DNA of 64,000 bases. Source: Streptomyces sp. SCSIO 30461 (GTDB lineage: Bacteria > Actinomycetota > Actinomycetes > Streptomycetales > Streptomycetaceae). A program made the position numbers and the translations under genes. The notes beneath the pieces were generated by a model that did no database searches, was not told where the DNA came from, and worked only from the letters and a program-made list of their open reading frames with translations. Shown piece after piece: positions 1-8,234 of this stretch (its first letter is position 1; each line of letters begins with the position of its first letter). The stretch lies in NCBI RefSeq assembly GCF_037023745.1, contig NZ_CP146101.1:7872501-7936500 (forward strand), in the 5' to 3' direction.

Positions 1-1170
1 GTTGTCGATCACCGCCGCGTTGTTCAGGCCGAGGCCGCCACCGCCGCCGCTGCTCGCGGTGTTGTACGCGATCGTGCTGTCGCGGACGTACAGCGAGTCA
101 TCGGTGTAGATACCACCGCCGCCGTAGGCGAAGTTGTGCACGACGGCGCTCTTCTCGACCTCGGAGACGCCGGAGGCGTTGTAGAGGGCGCCTCCCGCGT
201 TGCCGTAGTTGTAGGAGAGCAGGCTCTTCTTGACCTTGATCGTGCCGCCGTCGTTGAAGAGGGCGGCGTAGCCGTCGTTGGGGTCGCTGATGTTGCCGGT
301 GATCTTGGAGTCGGTGATCTCCAGCTTGCCCTCTTCGTTGTAGACGGCGGCGCCGTCCTCGCCCGTGTTCTTGCTGAGGGTGCTGTGGCGGATGGTGGTG
401 ATGCCCTGGTTGTAGATGGCACCGCCGTCCGAGTTCTCGAGGTTGGTGGAGTTGCGGTCGAGGGTGACGTGGTCGAGGTCGAGACGGCCCGCCGCGGCCA
501 CCCTGATACCGCCGCCCTCGCTCCCTTGAGAGCTGAGTTTGCCGCGGGTGATCGTGAGGTGGCTGAGCTTCAGATCGCCACCGACTCCGACCTCGAAGAT
601 CCGGAAGTCGTCCCCGTTGGCGGCGCGCTGGATGGTGGCACCGTTGCCGTGGATCGTGATCGGCTGGGTGATCTCCGGCAGACCGTTGTCGTCCTGGTTC
701 GCCGTCAGCGTGTAGAGGCAGTCCTTCGCCAGGACCAGCTCCCCACCCCGCTCCGCATTCAGATCCACCAGGTTGGCGATCAGGTCGTTCGGGTCGCATT
801 CCACATGCGTGGCGTCGGCATCGCCGTGGTGGCCGTACTTCTGTCCGTGTTTCTTGCCATCGCCCTTGCCACCCTTGTCGTGGCCGCCCTTTCCGCCCTT
901 GCCGTGGTCGCCCTTGCCCTCGCCTCCCTTGCCTCCGCTGTCGCCCCCGCCGGCCGGCAGTCCCTTGCCGTCCACGGGCGCGGTGGCCTGCCGCGCCCCG
1001 GCCGCCGTCTCACGGTGGCTGACAGCGGCGAACGTGGTGGTGGCCGCGACCGTCGCGAAACCGGCCGCCGCGAGTACGGCCAACTTCCAGTGACGGCTCA
1101 GCACCGCCGTCACTGACCGGCGCGACTCGTCCGCGCTCGCGTCGGCGCCTGTGTCCTGTGCTTCAGACAT
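1..1170 (-). CDS. Secreted right-handed beta-helix repeat protein, copy 1 (C-terminus outside window)
   Basis: The N-terminal 390 codons are present; the 3' end lies beyond base 1. The ATG at 1168-1170 is preceded by GGAG at good spacing. Residues about 23-50 form a hydrophobic export segment (WKLAVLAAAGFATVAA). A Gly/Lys/His-rich linker follows, then a domain with a conserved C-D-P-N-D-L-I start and repeated short units with NT.EDGAAVYN, GGAIYN and GGGIYTDD motifs. Such units are typical of parallel beta-helix (polymorphic outer membrane protein-like) folds. It is nearly identical to the next gene, so the pair is a recent tandem duplication. A surface or secreted adhesin-like role is an inference; no catalytic residues are recognisable. 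Confidence 0.8.
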   Translation of the reverse strand, partial: MSEAQDTGADASADESRRSVTAVLSRHWKLAVLAAAGFATVAATTTFAAVSHRETAAGARQATAPVDGKGLPAGGGDSGGKGGEGKGDHGKGGKGGHDKGGKGDGKKHGQKYGHHGDADATHVECDPNDLIANLVDLNAERGGELVLAKDCLYTLTANQDDNGLPEITQPITIHGNGATIQRAANGDDFRIFEVGVGGDLKLSHLTITRGKLSSQGSEGGGIRVAAAGRLDLDHVTLDRNSTNLENSDGGAIYNQGITTIRHSTLSKNTGEDGAAVYNEEGKLEITDSKITGNISDPNDGYAALFNDGGTIKVKKSLLSYNYGNAGGALYNASGVSEVEKSAVVHNFAYGGGGIYTDDSLYVRDSTIAYNTASSGGGGGLGLNNAAVIDN

Positions 1171-1238
1171 ACGACGTAGCTCTCCTTCTGTGTGACAAGC
1201 CGTCAGTTGCTTCTGAATAGGGGAAGTAAGCCAGATCA

Positions 1239-1273
1239 AATCACACGAAAAGCCAAAAATAGGACAATCAGCT
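1239..1273 (-). promoter_or_regulatory. Conserved 35-bp AT-rich promoter block, copy 1
   Basis: The block lies 69 bp upstream of the copy-1 start and matches 2884-2918 upstream of copy 2 at nearly every position (AATCACA.GAAAA..CAAA.ATAGGACAAT.AGCT on the + strand). On the coding strand it offers TTGTCC and GTGATT separated by 17 nt, a possible -35/-10 pair. It is far more AT-rich than its surroundings. Confidence 0.55.
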
Positions 1274-1320
1274 GTCGGCGTTTCGCCGTGTCACCTCTTC
1301 GGAGTCAGCGCATCCGAACA

Positions 1321-1359
1321 TGCGTCCGCCCCCGGCGTGGGGAGCCGGGGGCGGACGCA
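1321..1359 (-). terminator. Rho-independent-like hairpin after beta-helix copy 2
   Basis: A perfect 15-bp inverted repeat (TGCGTCCGCCCCCGG and its complement) with a 9-nt loop starts 28 nt past the copy-2 stop codon. There is no clear T-tract, as is common in Streptomyces. Confidence 0.7.
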
Positions 1360-1386
1360 GTCCGAGGCCGTGCGTGGTGGCTGCGG

Positions 1387-2814
1387 TCAGCCGAAGCAGT
1401 CGGGGACGGGGTTGGTCCCGGTGGCCTGGCAGTTGGTGGGGACGTTGTCGATGATTCTGACCTTGCCGTTGGTGGTGACGGTGCCGTTGTTCTGGACGCC
1501 GCCGGCCTCCCGGTCGGAGATGTTGCCGGTCACCTTGGTGTCGGTCAGATTGACCCTGCCACCGCTACTGATGGAGATACCGCCACCCGACAACCCGTTG
1601 CCGGGTGCCTGGTTGTCGTGGATCTCGCTGTTCCGGAACACCACGGTGTTGCCGGCGTTGGCGACGTGGGCACCACCGCCCTCGCTGTCGATCGCGACAT
1701 TGCCGTAGATCCTGGTGTTCTCGATCACCGCGGCATCGTTCAGGATGAGGCCGCCGCCATCGGCAGCCACGGTGTTGTGGGCCACGGTGCTGTCGCGCAC
1801 GTATACCGGGTCGTCGACATAGATGCCACCGCCGTAGTAGCCGAAGTTGTACGTGAAGGCGCTCTTCTCGACCTCGGCCACGCCCTCTCTGTTGTAGAGG
1901 CCGCCGCCGTAGTAGCCGTAGTTGTAGGAGAGCAGGCTCTTCTTGACCTTGGTCGTTCCGTTCTCGTTGTAGAGGGCGGGGTAGCCGAGGTCGGGGTCGT
2001 TGATGTTGCCGGTGATCTTGGAGTCGCTGATCTCCAGCTTGCCTGCTTGGTTGTAGACGGCGGCACCGTCCTCGCTCGTGTTCTTGTTGAGGGTGCTGTC
2101 GCGGATGGTGGTGACGCCCTCGTTGTAGACGGCACCGCCGTCCGAGTTCTCGAGGTCGGTGGAGTTGCGGTCGAGGGTGACGTGGTCGAGGTCGAGACGA
2201 CCCGCCGCGGCCACCCTGATACCGCCACCCTCGCCCCCGTCGCCGAGCTTGCCGCGGGTGATCGTGAGGTGGCTGAGCTTCAGATCGCCACCCACGCCGA
2301 CCTCGAAGACCCGGAAGTCGTCCCCGTTGGCGGCGCGCTGGATGGTGGCACCGTTGCCGTGAATGGCGATCGGCTGAGTGATCTCCGGCAGACCGTTGTC
2401 GTCCTGGTTCGCGGTCAGCGTGTAGAGGCAGTCCTTCGCCAGCACCAGCTCCCCACCCCGCTCCGCATTCAGATCCACCAGGTTGGCGATCAGGTCGTTC
2501 GGATCACACTCCACATGCGTGGCGTCGGCGCCGCCGTGGTGACCGCCGTATTCGCCGTCGCCTTTGGCGTGGCCACCCTTGCCACCCCTGTCGTGATCGC
2601 GCTTGCCTTCGACACCCTCACCCTTACCCCCTCCGTCACCGGCAGGCATGCCTTTGCCGTCCGCAGCAGTCGCAACCGACCCCGCATCGGGCTGCCCGGA
2701 GTGCGCGACCGCGGCGATCGTCGTGGCGGCCGTCACGGTGGCGCAACCGGCCGCCGCGAGTACGGCCAACTTCCAGTGACGGCTCAGCATCGCCGCCACG
2801 TGTGATTGGGACAT
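1387..2814 (-). CDS. Secreted right-handed beta-helix repeat protein, copy 2
   Basis: 475 aa. The ATG at 2812-2814 is preferred over the longer upstream reading because GGAG lies just before it and the protein then begins MSQSHVAAMLSRHWKL, parallel to copy 1. The layout is an export signal (about residues 15-40), a Gly/Lys/His-rich linker, then beta-helix repeats with recurring NT.EDGAAVYN, YNYGYYGGGLYN and GGGIYVDD units. It ends after a Cys-containing tail (NCQATGTNPVPDCFG), which could form a disulfide cap. No enzyme motif is visible. It is close to the upstream copy, so function should be shared; cell-surface or extracellular location is inferred. Confidence 0.85.
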   Translation of the reverse strand: MSQSHVAAMLSRHWKLAVLAAAGCATVTAATTIAAVAHSGQPDAGSVATAADGKGMPAGDGGGKGEGVEGKRDHDRGGKGGHAKGDGEYGGHHGGADATHVECDPNDLIANLVDLNAERGGELVLAKDCLYTLTANQDDNGLPEITQPIAIHGNGATIQRAANGDDFRVFEVGVGGDLKLSHLTITRGKLGDGGEGGGIRVAAAGRLDLDHVTLDRNSTDLENSDGGAVYNEGVTTIRDSTLNKNTSEDGAAVYNQAGKLEISDSKITGNINDPDLGYPALYNENGTTKVKKSLLSYNYGYYGGGLYNREGVAEVEKSAFTYNFGYYGGGIYVDDPVYVRDSTVAHNTVAADGGGLILNDAAVIENTRIYGNVAIDSEGGGAHVANAGNTVVFRNSEIHDNQAPGNGLSGGGISISSGGRVNLTDTKVTGNISDREAGGVQNNGTVTTNGKVRIIDNVPTNCQATGTNPVPDCFG

Positions 2815-2883
2815 CGATGTAGCTCTCCTTCTGTGTGACAGGCCGTCATGCCCCGGACCTTCGGGGTGAAAGTGAGCACATCG

Positions 2884-2918
2884 AATCACATGAAAACACA
2901 AATATAGGACAATAAGCT
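2884..2918 (-). promoter_or_regulatory. Conserved 35-bp AT-rich promoter block, copy 2
   Basis: This is the second copy of the block at 1239-1273, again about 70 bp upstream of the ATG of its gene. Preservation alongside duplicated coding regions suggests that the duplication unit carried its own promoter. Confidence 0.55.
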
Positions 2919-2929
2919 ATCCATAGAGT

Positions 2930-3555
2930 GTTGAGCGACGTCACCGCCGCTTCGTCGGAGTCCAGGTCCACGTTGACCCCACCGCCGGTCGCTTCGCCCC
3001 CGGTGACGGCATTGTCGATGGTCCTGGTGCCCACGATCGAAGCCGGCTCTGTCAGGTCGAGACCGCCGCCGTTGTCACCTGCGGTGTTGCCCTCGATGAG
3101 GCTGTCGCGCAGATAGAGCGAGCTGCTGGGGTTGCTCTCGATGCCACCGCCCTCATCGGCCGCGAAGTCGCGGGCGAAGGTGCTCTCCTCGATTTCCAGC
3201 ACGCCGTCGTTGTGCGCACCACCGCCGTCTTCACCGGTGTTGTCGCCGACCGGGCTTCTGCGGACCTTCATGCTCCCGTCGTTGTGCAGAGCGGCGAATC
3301 CGTCGTCAGGTCAGCCGTGTTGCCGGTGGTCTCGCCGTTCTCGATCTCGGCCCTGCCACCGTCGCCGTAGACGGCAGCACCGTCCTCACCGGCGTTGCGA
3401 CGTCGAAGAGGCGGAACTGCTCCGCGTTCGCAGCCCGCTCGATCGTCGCACCCTGCCCGAAGATCGAAATCGGCTGGGTGATCCTCGGCAACCCACTGCC
3501 ATCCAGATACGCCGTCAGCGTGTAGGCGCAGTCCTTCGCCAGAACCAGACTCCCC
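2930..3555 (-). pseudogene. Decayed third copy of the beta-helix protein gene
   Basis: Translated pieces in different frames match the two intact neighbours. About 3400-3548 reads CAYTLTAYLDGSGL..ITQPISIFGQGATIERAAN. About 3306-3400 reads NAGEDGAAVYGDGGRAEIENGE in another frame. About 2930-3290 reads DNTGEDGGGAHNDGVLEIEES and onward. The signal peptide and N-terminus are missing, roughly 65 codons are deleted after the LFDV segment, at least two frameshifts separate the pieces, and the 3' third is gone. The 5' end abuts the ArsR stop codon at 3558. Confidence 0.75.
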
Positions 3556-3557
3556 CG

Positions 3558-3911
3558 TCAGGACGACCTGGCCGGACCCACGACGTCGGCCTGACGGAGC
3601 TCCTCCAGCAGCTCGGTCTGACCCGCGAGCAGTTCGGTGAGGATTCTGCGGGCCGCCCGCAGCAGCTCGGCCACATCCCCGCCGGCCAAGGCGTAGCTCA
3701 CGGTGGCACCGTCCCGGATGGAGACGACGATCCCGGAGCGGCGCAGCACGGCCAGCTGCTGGGACAGGCTGGACGGCTCGATCTCGATGTCGTCCAGCAG
3801 GTCGCGTACGGGGACGGGACCGTGCTGAAGGAGCTCCAGGACCCGAATGCGCACCGGGTGCCCAAGCATGCGAAAGAACTCGGCCTTGGCCTGGTAGAGC
3901 GGGACCTGCAT
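3558..3911 (-). CDS. ArsR-family winged-helix transcriptional regulator
   Basis: 117 aa, close to the family size. The order is a helix with FFRMLGHPVRIRVLELL, then the recognition-helix region EPSSLSQQLAVLRRSGIV and a wing (IRDGATVSYAL). The metal-binding ELCVCDL-type motif of ArsR/SmtB is absent and the protein has no cysteine, so it probably senses something other than thiophilic metal. The C-terminal 30 residues are helical and could dimerise. The target is unknown; the nearest genes are the beta-helix relic downstream and a roadblock protein upstream. Confidence 0.85.
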   Translation of the reverse strand: MQVPLYQAKAEFFRMLGHPVRIRVLELLQHGPVPVRDLLDDIEIEPSSLSQQLAVLRRSGIVVSIRDGATVSYALAGGDVAELLRAARRILTELLAGQTELLEELRQADVVGPARSS

Positions 3912-4001
3912 GTCGAAATCACTCCTGGGCGGGGCGTGTCGTGCGCACCATCCTCCAGCCTCCCGGCCCCGCGCACTCAGGGGTTTGCCCTGATATGGAT
4001 G

Positions 4002-4042
4002 TGCCCATGTGGCGACTTGAAGAAATTTTCACATCATGGGCA
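4002..4042. repeat. Inverted repeat between the ArsR and roadblock genes
   Basis: TGCCCATG at 4002-4009 is matched by CATGGGCA at 4035-4042 around an AT-rich loop. It could be a weak terminator for the roadblock gene or an operator for the ArsR-type regulator. Confidence 0.3.
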
Positions 4043-4070
4043 TGCGGGGGCCGGGAGGAGAGGGGCTCTG

Positions 4071-4445
4071 CTAGATCTCGAGTTCGGCTTCGATGCGCCT
4101 GAGCTGGTGTCGGGCCATGGCCAGGTTGGAATTGCCCTTGTCCAGCACCAGATAGAGGAAGAGGCCGTTGCCTCCGCGCCCCCTGAGCAGCCGGATGAGG
4201 TGGTACTGGCCGCCGAGGGTGATCAGGACGTCCTCGATGTCGTCGTTGAGACCGAGGTGCTCCATGGTGCGGACCTTGGCGCGGATCACATCGGTGTTGC
4301 CCGCCGCCGCCACCGCCAGGTCCAGATCCTTGCCTCCGCCCAGGGTGCCCAGCGCCATTCCGCTGGTGTAGTCGACGAGAGCAACCCCTAAGGCGCCCTC
4401 GATCATCGTCATCGTCTCCTTGAGGGAGACCTCAACGTTTGCCAT
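4071..4445 (-). CDS. Roadblock/LC7-like domain protein
   Basis: 124 aa from the ATG at 4443-4445, chosen because AGGAGC precedes it and the protein then starts MANVEVSLKETMTMIEGALG. The whole chain is a single small alpha/beta domain: the DYTSGMALGTLGGGKDLDL segment and the LGGQYHLIRLL strand resemble roadblock/LC7 proteins, which in actinobacteria act with small GTPases or as dimeric scaffolds. No GTPase gene is adjacent, so the partner is unknown. It is separated from purA by about 240 bp that include the purA terminator. Confidence 0.65.
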   Translation of the reverse strand: MANVEVSLKETMTMIEGALGVALVDYTSGMALGTLGGGKDLDLAVAAAGNTDVIRAKVRTMEHLGLNDDIEDVLITLGGQYHLIRLLRGRGGNGLFLYLVLDKGNSNLAMARHQLRRIEAELEI

Positions 4446-4626
4446 TCCGGTCCTGCTCCTCGTCATCCTCGTCACAGTGGTGCTCGGGCATCGCACATCC
4501 GTGCCCGCTCCGTCACGACGAAGCTACGCACTGTGCGCGGGCTGTGGAGAAGAACAGCGATTACCCGTCCGGAACCCGAGGGCGCGGGATAGAATCCGCC
4601 GCCCACACCCCGGCCCGCACACGAAA

Positions 4627-4656
4627 GTGCCCCGGAACCCTTGGGTCCCGGGGCAC
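4627..4656 (-). terminator. purA terminator hairpin
   Basis: A 9-bp perfect stem (GTGCCCCGG with CCGGGGCAC) lies 28 nt downstream of the purA stop, with further partial pairing in the loop. On the minus strand it is followed by TTTC. Confidence 0.75.
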
Positions 4657-4684
4657 ACTCACCTGCCCGTCGCGTCTCGGCCCC

Positions 4685-5968
4685 CTACAGGAACGAGTTG
4701 ATCTCGATGGTCTCGGTACGGCCGGGGCCGACGCCGATCGCCGAGATCGGGGCGCCGGACATCTCCTCCAGCGCCTTCACATAGGCCTGCGCGTTCTTCG
4801 GCAGATCCGCGAAGGACTTGGCCTTGGTGATGTCCTCGGACCAGCCCGGGAGGTACTCGTACACCGGCTTCGCGTGGTGGAAGTCCGTCTGGGAGTACGG
4901 CAGCTCCTCGACGCGCCGACCGTCGATCTCGTACGCCACACACACCGGGATCTGCTCCCAGCCGGTGAGCACGTCCAGCTTGGTGAGGAAGAAGTCGGTG
5001 AGGCCGTTGACCCGGGTCGCGTAGCGCGCGATCACCGCGTCGAACCAGCCGCAACGCCGGTCACGACCGGTGGTCACACCGCGCTCGCCACCGATACGGC
5101 GCAGCGCCTCGCCGTCCTCGTCGAAGAGCTCGGTCGGGAACGGACCGGCGCCGACACGGGTCGTGTACGCCTTGAGGATGCCGATGACCCGGCTGATCTT
5201 GGTCGGTCCCACACCCGCGCCGGTGCAGGCACCCCCCGCCGTCGGGTTGGACGAGGTGACGAAGGGGTACGTGCCGTGGTCGACGTCGAGCAGGGTGCCC
5301 TGGCCGCCCTCGAAGAGCACGACCTTGCCGTCGTCCAGCGCGTTGTTCAGGATCAGCGTGGTGTCGGCGACATACGGCCTGATCTTGTCGGCGTAGTCGA
5401 GCAGTTCCTCGACCACGCGCTCCGCCTCGATGGCGCGGCGGTTGAAGACCTTGGCGAGCAGCTGGTTCTTCTGCTCGAGCGCCGCCTCGACCTTCTGCAT
5501 CAGGATCGACTCGTCGTACAGGTCCTGGACCCGGATACCGACGCGGTTGATCTTGTCAGCGTAGGTGGGGCCGATGCCACGGCCGGTCGTGCCGATCTTC
5601 CGCTTCCCGAGGAACCGTTCCGTCACCTTGTCGACGGTGACGTTGTACGAGGTGATGAGATGGGCGTTACCGCTGATCAGGAGCTTGGACGTGTCGACGC
5701 CGCGCTCGTTCAGCCCGCTCAGCTCGGAGAGCAGGACAGCGGGGTCGACCACGACACCGTTGCCGATGACCGGGGTACATCCCGGCGAAAGGATTCCGGA
5801 AGGGAGGAGGTGGAGCGCATACTTCTGGTCGCCGACCACCACAGTGTGGCCGGCGTTGTTACCACCCTGGTAACGCACCACATAGTCCACGGATCCACCG
5901 AGGAGGTCGGTGGCCTTTCCCTTGCCTTCGTCACCCCACTGAGCACCGAGCAGCACAAGTGCGGGCAC
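4685..5968 (-). CDS. purA: Adenylosuccinate synthetase
   Basis: 427 aa, full length for the family. It joins IMP and aspartate using GTP, the first committed step from IMP to AMP, in the cytoplasm. The N-terminal [11 protein letters not shown] loop (residues about 8-18) binds the phosphates and holds the catalytic Asp. GNGVVVDP, the [11 protein letters not shown] segment, and the conserved [16 protein letters not shown] stretch near residues 290-310 are also present. The gene is monocistronic, with a terminator behind it and a divergent neighbour ahead. Confidence 0.97.
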   Translation of the reverse strand: MPALVLLGAQWGDEGKGKATDLLGGSVDYVVRYQGGNNAGHTVVVGDQKYALHLLPSGILSPGCTPVIGNGVVVDPAVLLSELSGLNERGVDTSKLLISGNAHLITSYNVTVDKVTERFLGKRKIGTTGRGIGPTYADKINRVGIRVQDLYDESILMQKVEAALEQKNQLLAKVFNRRAIEAERVVEELLDYADKIRPYVADTTLILNNALDDGKVVLFEGGQGTLLDVDHGTYPFVTSSNPTAGGACTGAGVGPTKISRVIGILKAYTTRVGAGPFPTELFDEDGEALRRIGGERGVTTGRDRRCGWFDAVIARYATRVNGLTDFFLTKLDVLTGWEQIPVCVAYEIDGRRVEELPYSQTDFHHAKPVYEYLPGWSEDITKAKSFADLPKNAQAYVKALEEMSGAPISAIGVGPGRTETIEINSFL

Positions 5969-6049
5969 AGGCGTACACCCCTTCCGGGCGGGGCATGTCC
6001 AGAGTCGGGGGCCTGAGCCGCCGACCGGTGTTTGCCCCGGAATAGACGA

Positions 6050-6077
6050 AGCCCCTGGCGCAATAGCGCAAGGGGCT
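6050..6077. other. Stem-loop in the purA/6112 divergent intergenic region
   Basis: AGCCCCT and AGGGGCT flank an inner GCGC-AATA-GCGC hairpin, giving a near-continuous stem of about 11 bp. It lies 34 nt before the + strand GTG start and 82 nt before the purA start. It may be an attenuator or a transcript-stability element. Confidence 0.5.
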
Positions 6078-6111
6078 CTTGCACAAAGATGCTACCCGAG
6101 GAAGGACCGAG

Positions 6112-6939
6112 GTGTCGGCTCACGACCAGCTCTTGGTGGTCATCGACCCGGTCGCCCGCCGTTTTGACGGCGAGTCCGTTCGTATCGTGAAAGATGTGCT
6201 GTGCGCGGGCGCAGACGTGAAGATCTGCCTTCCGGACGGGCCCGGTGACTTCGCCCGCAACCTGGAACGCAGGGGCGCCCGGCGGTCTGTCGTGGTCGGT
6301 GACGACCGCGCGCTGATGCGCGCCGTGTCGGCCCTGCACCGAGCACGCGGGCTCGCGGACGAGGCGCTGTCGGTGGTACCGGTCGGGGACAGGGCGTCGG
6401 TGGAGCTGGCGCGTTCACTGGGAGTGCCGATGGGACCGGTGGCGGCGGCCCGCGCGGTGCTGGACGGCACGGCACGTGAGCTGGACCTGCTGGTGGACGA
6501 CAGCGACGGTGTCGTGCTCGGGGCGGTACGCATCCCTGCCACGATGTCGCGCATCTCCCCCACCGCGGGCATTCCCGGCTCGGCGTCGGTCTGGGACGCC
6601 TGCCGCTCTCTGGTGCGCACCCTCGTCCGGCCCGCACCGCTGCCCCTGCCATCGCCGAGACCGAGCGTCGGACGGCTGCGGGTCGAGGCGGACGGGGTGC
6701 TGCTGCACGATCTGGACGAGCCGGTCGAGGACGTAAGGGTACGGGCCGGGGACGGCGCTGCCGAGGTCATCGTCCGCGGCACCGTGGGCGAGGACCCGAT
6801 GCGGGTCCTCGCCGAGGTGGTGACGGTTTCCGGTCCGGACTTCCGCTATCGCGCCGACACAAGGATCACGGGGCCGGTGCGCAAGCGGACCTGGACGGTA
6901 CGGGCCGGCGCGTGGGCGCTGACGCTTCCGGCGCAGTGA
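6112..6939 (+). CDS. Diacylglycerol-kinase-like catalytic-domain protein
   Basis: 275 aa from the GTG at 6112, chosen over an upstream TTG because GAGGAAGG precedes it. The N-terminal part (QLLVVIDPVARRF, then alternating strands and helices) and the C-terminal beta-rich part (GRLRVEADGVLLHDLDEPVEDV) resemble the LCB5/DagK lipid-kinase fold. The usual GGDGT nucleotide loop is not evident; VVVGDDRALMRAVSAL occupies the corresponding place. Lipid-kinase activity is therefore doubtful, and the label reflects fold resemblance and the common annotation of the gene beside purA in Streptomyces. Confidence 0.55.
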   Translation: MSAHDQLLVVIDPVARRFDGESVRIVKDVLCAGADVKICLPDGPGDFARNLERRGARRSVVVGDDRALMRAVSALHRARGLADEALSVVPVGDRASVELARSLGVPMGPVAAARAVLDGTARELDLLVDDSDGVVLGAVRIPATMSRISPTAGIPGSASVWDACRSLVRTLVRPAPLPLPSPRPSVGRLRVEADGVLLHDLDEPVEDVRVRAGDGAAEVIVRGTVGEDPMRVLAEVVTVSGPDFRYRADTRITGPVRKRTWTVRAGAWALTLPAQ

Positions 6940-6967
6940 GGCGGCGCGGCCGAGCGGCACCGGCGCA

Positions 6968-7016
6968 CCGCAGTGCCGCAGTGCCGCAGTGCCGCAGTGC
7001 CGCAGTGCCGCAGTGG
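6968..7016. repeat. Short tandem repeat (GCAGTGCC units)
   Basis: About six head-to-tail 8-bp units of CGCAGTGC fill most of the gap between the convergent ends of the kinase-like gene and the MerR-DnaN gene. Such an array is prone to slippage. No stem or function is apparent. Confidence 0.8.
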
Positions 7017-7021
7017 GACGG

Positions 7022-8161
7022 TCAGGCGACGTCCTCTTCGATGCGCACCGGCATCAGCAGTGAGAACGTGTGCTCCGTGTCGGGGCGGCGGATCGCCAGG
7101 GGCGCGGTCGGACCACCCAGCTCCAGGACCAGACGGTCCCGGTCCCCGGCAGCCAGCGCCTGAAGCAGGAAGTCGCGGTTGACCCCGATGTGGTGGGCGG
7201 GCCGCTGCCCGGCGTCCTCGCCCTCCCCGGACACAGCGAGAGCACCCTCAGCCGTCAGCGAGAGAACGGTGAGGTCGAAGGACACTCCGTCCTGTGCACG
7301 CACCTCGCCGGCGCGGACCGGTCCGCCCTCGACCGCCGCCCGCAGTGCGGTGGTGTCGGTCTCGACACGGCGTCCGGCAGGCAGGCGAACCAGGCGGCGG
7401 TAATCGGGGAAGTCCTGGCCGAGGCTCCGGCCACTCGTCTGGCGGTCGGCGGTCTCCAGGGTGATCCCCTCGCCGTCGATGGTGAGCCGGGCGGTTGCGG
7501 CACTGTCACCACCGGCGCCGTCGCCATCACCGCTGTCGCCGAGCAGCGCTCGCATCGCGTCCACCAACGCGGACGGGACGATGGCATGGGCTCGGGCAGC
7601 GCCACCGCCGTCGCCCGCGGCACACGAAACCGCCAGGCGGTAGCGGTCGGTCGCGACGACCCGCAGCTCGCCCCCGTCGATGTCGAACAGCACTCCGGCG
7701 AGCATCGGCAGCGCCGGATCGGTACCGGCCGCGAACCGTACGGCGTCCAACGCCGCCGCCAGCTCGGCGGCGGCGACGGAGATGCCGGCCGCGGTGTTGT
7801 GTACAGAGGTGGTCATCGGACTCTCCTCGATGTCGATCAGATCTCGGACCGTGGAGAACTCGCGGCGGGCATCGGACAAGCCCCGTTCCAGACGGCGCAG
7901 ATGCCCTTCGAGCAGCCCACGCACCAGTCCGTGGTCCCCGCCGGCCCAGGCGGCCAGGACCAGCCGGATGTCCGTCAGCGGCATCCCCGCCCCGCGCAGG
8001 CGGGCAAGCAGCCGGGCCTCGTCCAGCTGGCCGGGGTCGTACCACCGGTAGCCGCTGAACGGGTCCACCTGTGCCGGGACCAGCACCCCCGAGCGGTCGT
8101 AGAACCGCAGGGCGCTGACGGTCAGACCGCTGTCCCGCGCCAGTTCGCCGATGCTGCGCAT
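7022..8161 (-). CDS. MerR-type HTH fused to DnaN-like (beta sliding clamp) domains
   Basis: 379 aa from the ATG at 8159-8161 (GGAG upstream). Residues 1-115 are a MerR DNA-binding domain (SIGELARDSGLTVSALRFYDRSGVL, then YRWYDPGQLDEARLL and a linker helix). After about residue 120, DPALPMLAGVLFDIDGGELR and VATDRYRLAV match the second clamp domain, and DRDRLVLELGGPTAPLAIRR and TFSLLMPVR match the C-terminal clamp domain. The N-terminal clamp domain is replaced by the MerR part. It is probably a regulator whose clamp-like module senses a protein or DNA partner rather than a replication clamp. It follows the MarR-type gene by 73 nt on the same strand, so co-transcription is likely. Confidence 0.85.
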   Translation of the reverse strand: MRSIGELARDSGLTVSALRFYDRSGVLVPAQVDPFSGYRWYDPGQLDEARLLARLRGAGMPLTDIRLVLAAWAGGDHGLVRGLLEGHLRRLERGLSDARREFSTVRDLIDIEESPMTTSVHNTAAGISVAAAELAAALDAVRFAAGTDPALPMLAGVLFDIDGGELRVVATDRYRLAVSCAAGDGGGAARAHAIVPSALVDAMRALLGDSGDGDGAGGDSAATARLTIDGEGITLETADRQTSGRSLGQDFPDYRRLVRLPAGRRVETDTTALRAAVEGGPVRAGEVRAQDGVSFDLTVLSLTAEGALAVSGEGEDAGQRPAHHIGVNRDFLLQALAAGDRDRLVLELGGPTAPLAIRRPDTEHTFSLLMPVRIEEDVA

Positions 8162-8234
8162 CTCGTTCTCCACACCCGGAACTCTGGGCCCTCGACAAGG
8201 TGCAGGGTCAACGGGACCAGCGGGGCCGGACGAG

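Noticed and set aside
1192..2805. 537-codon + strand frame across the beta-helix genes
   Set aside because: It is the antisense of a repeated gene and duplicates itself exactly as the minus-strand paralogs do; there is no start signal.
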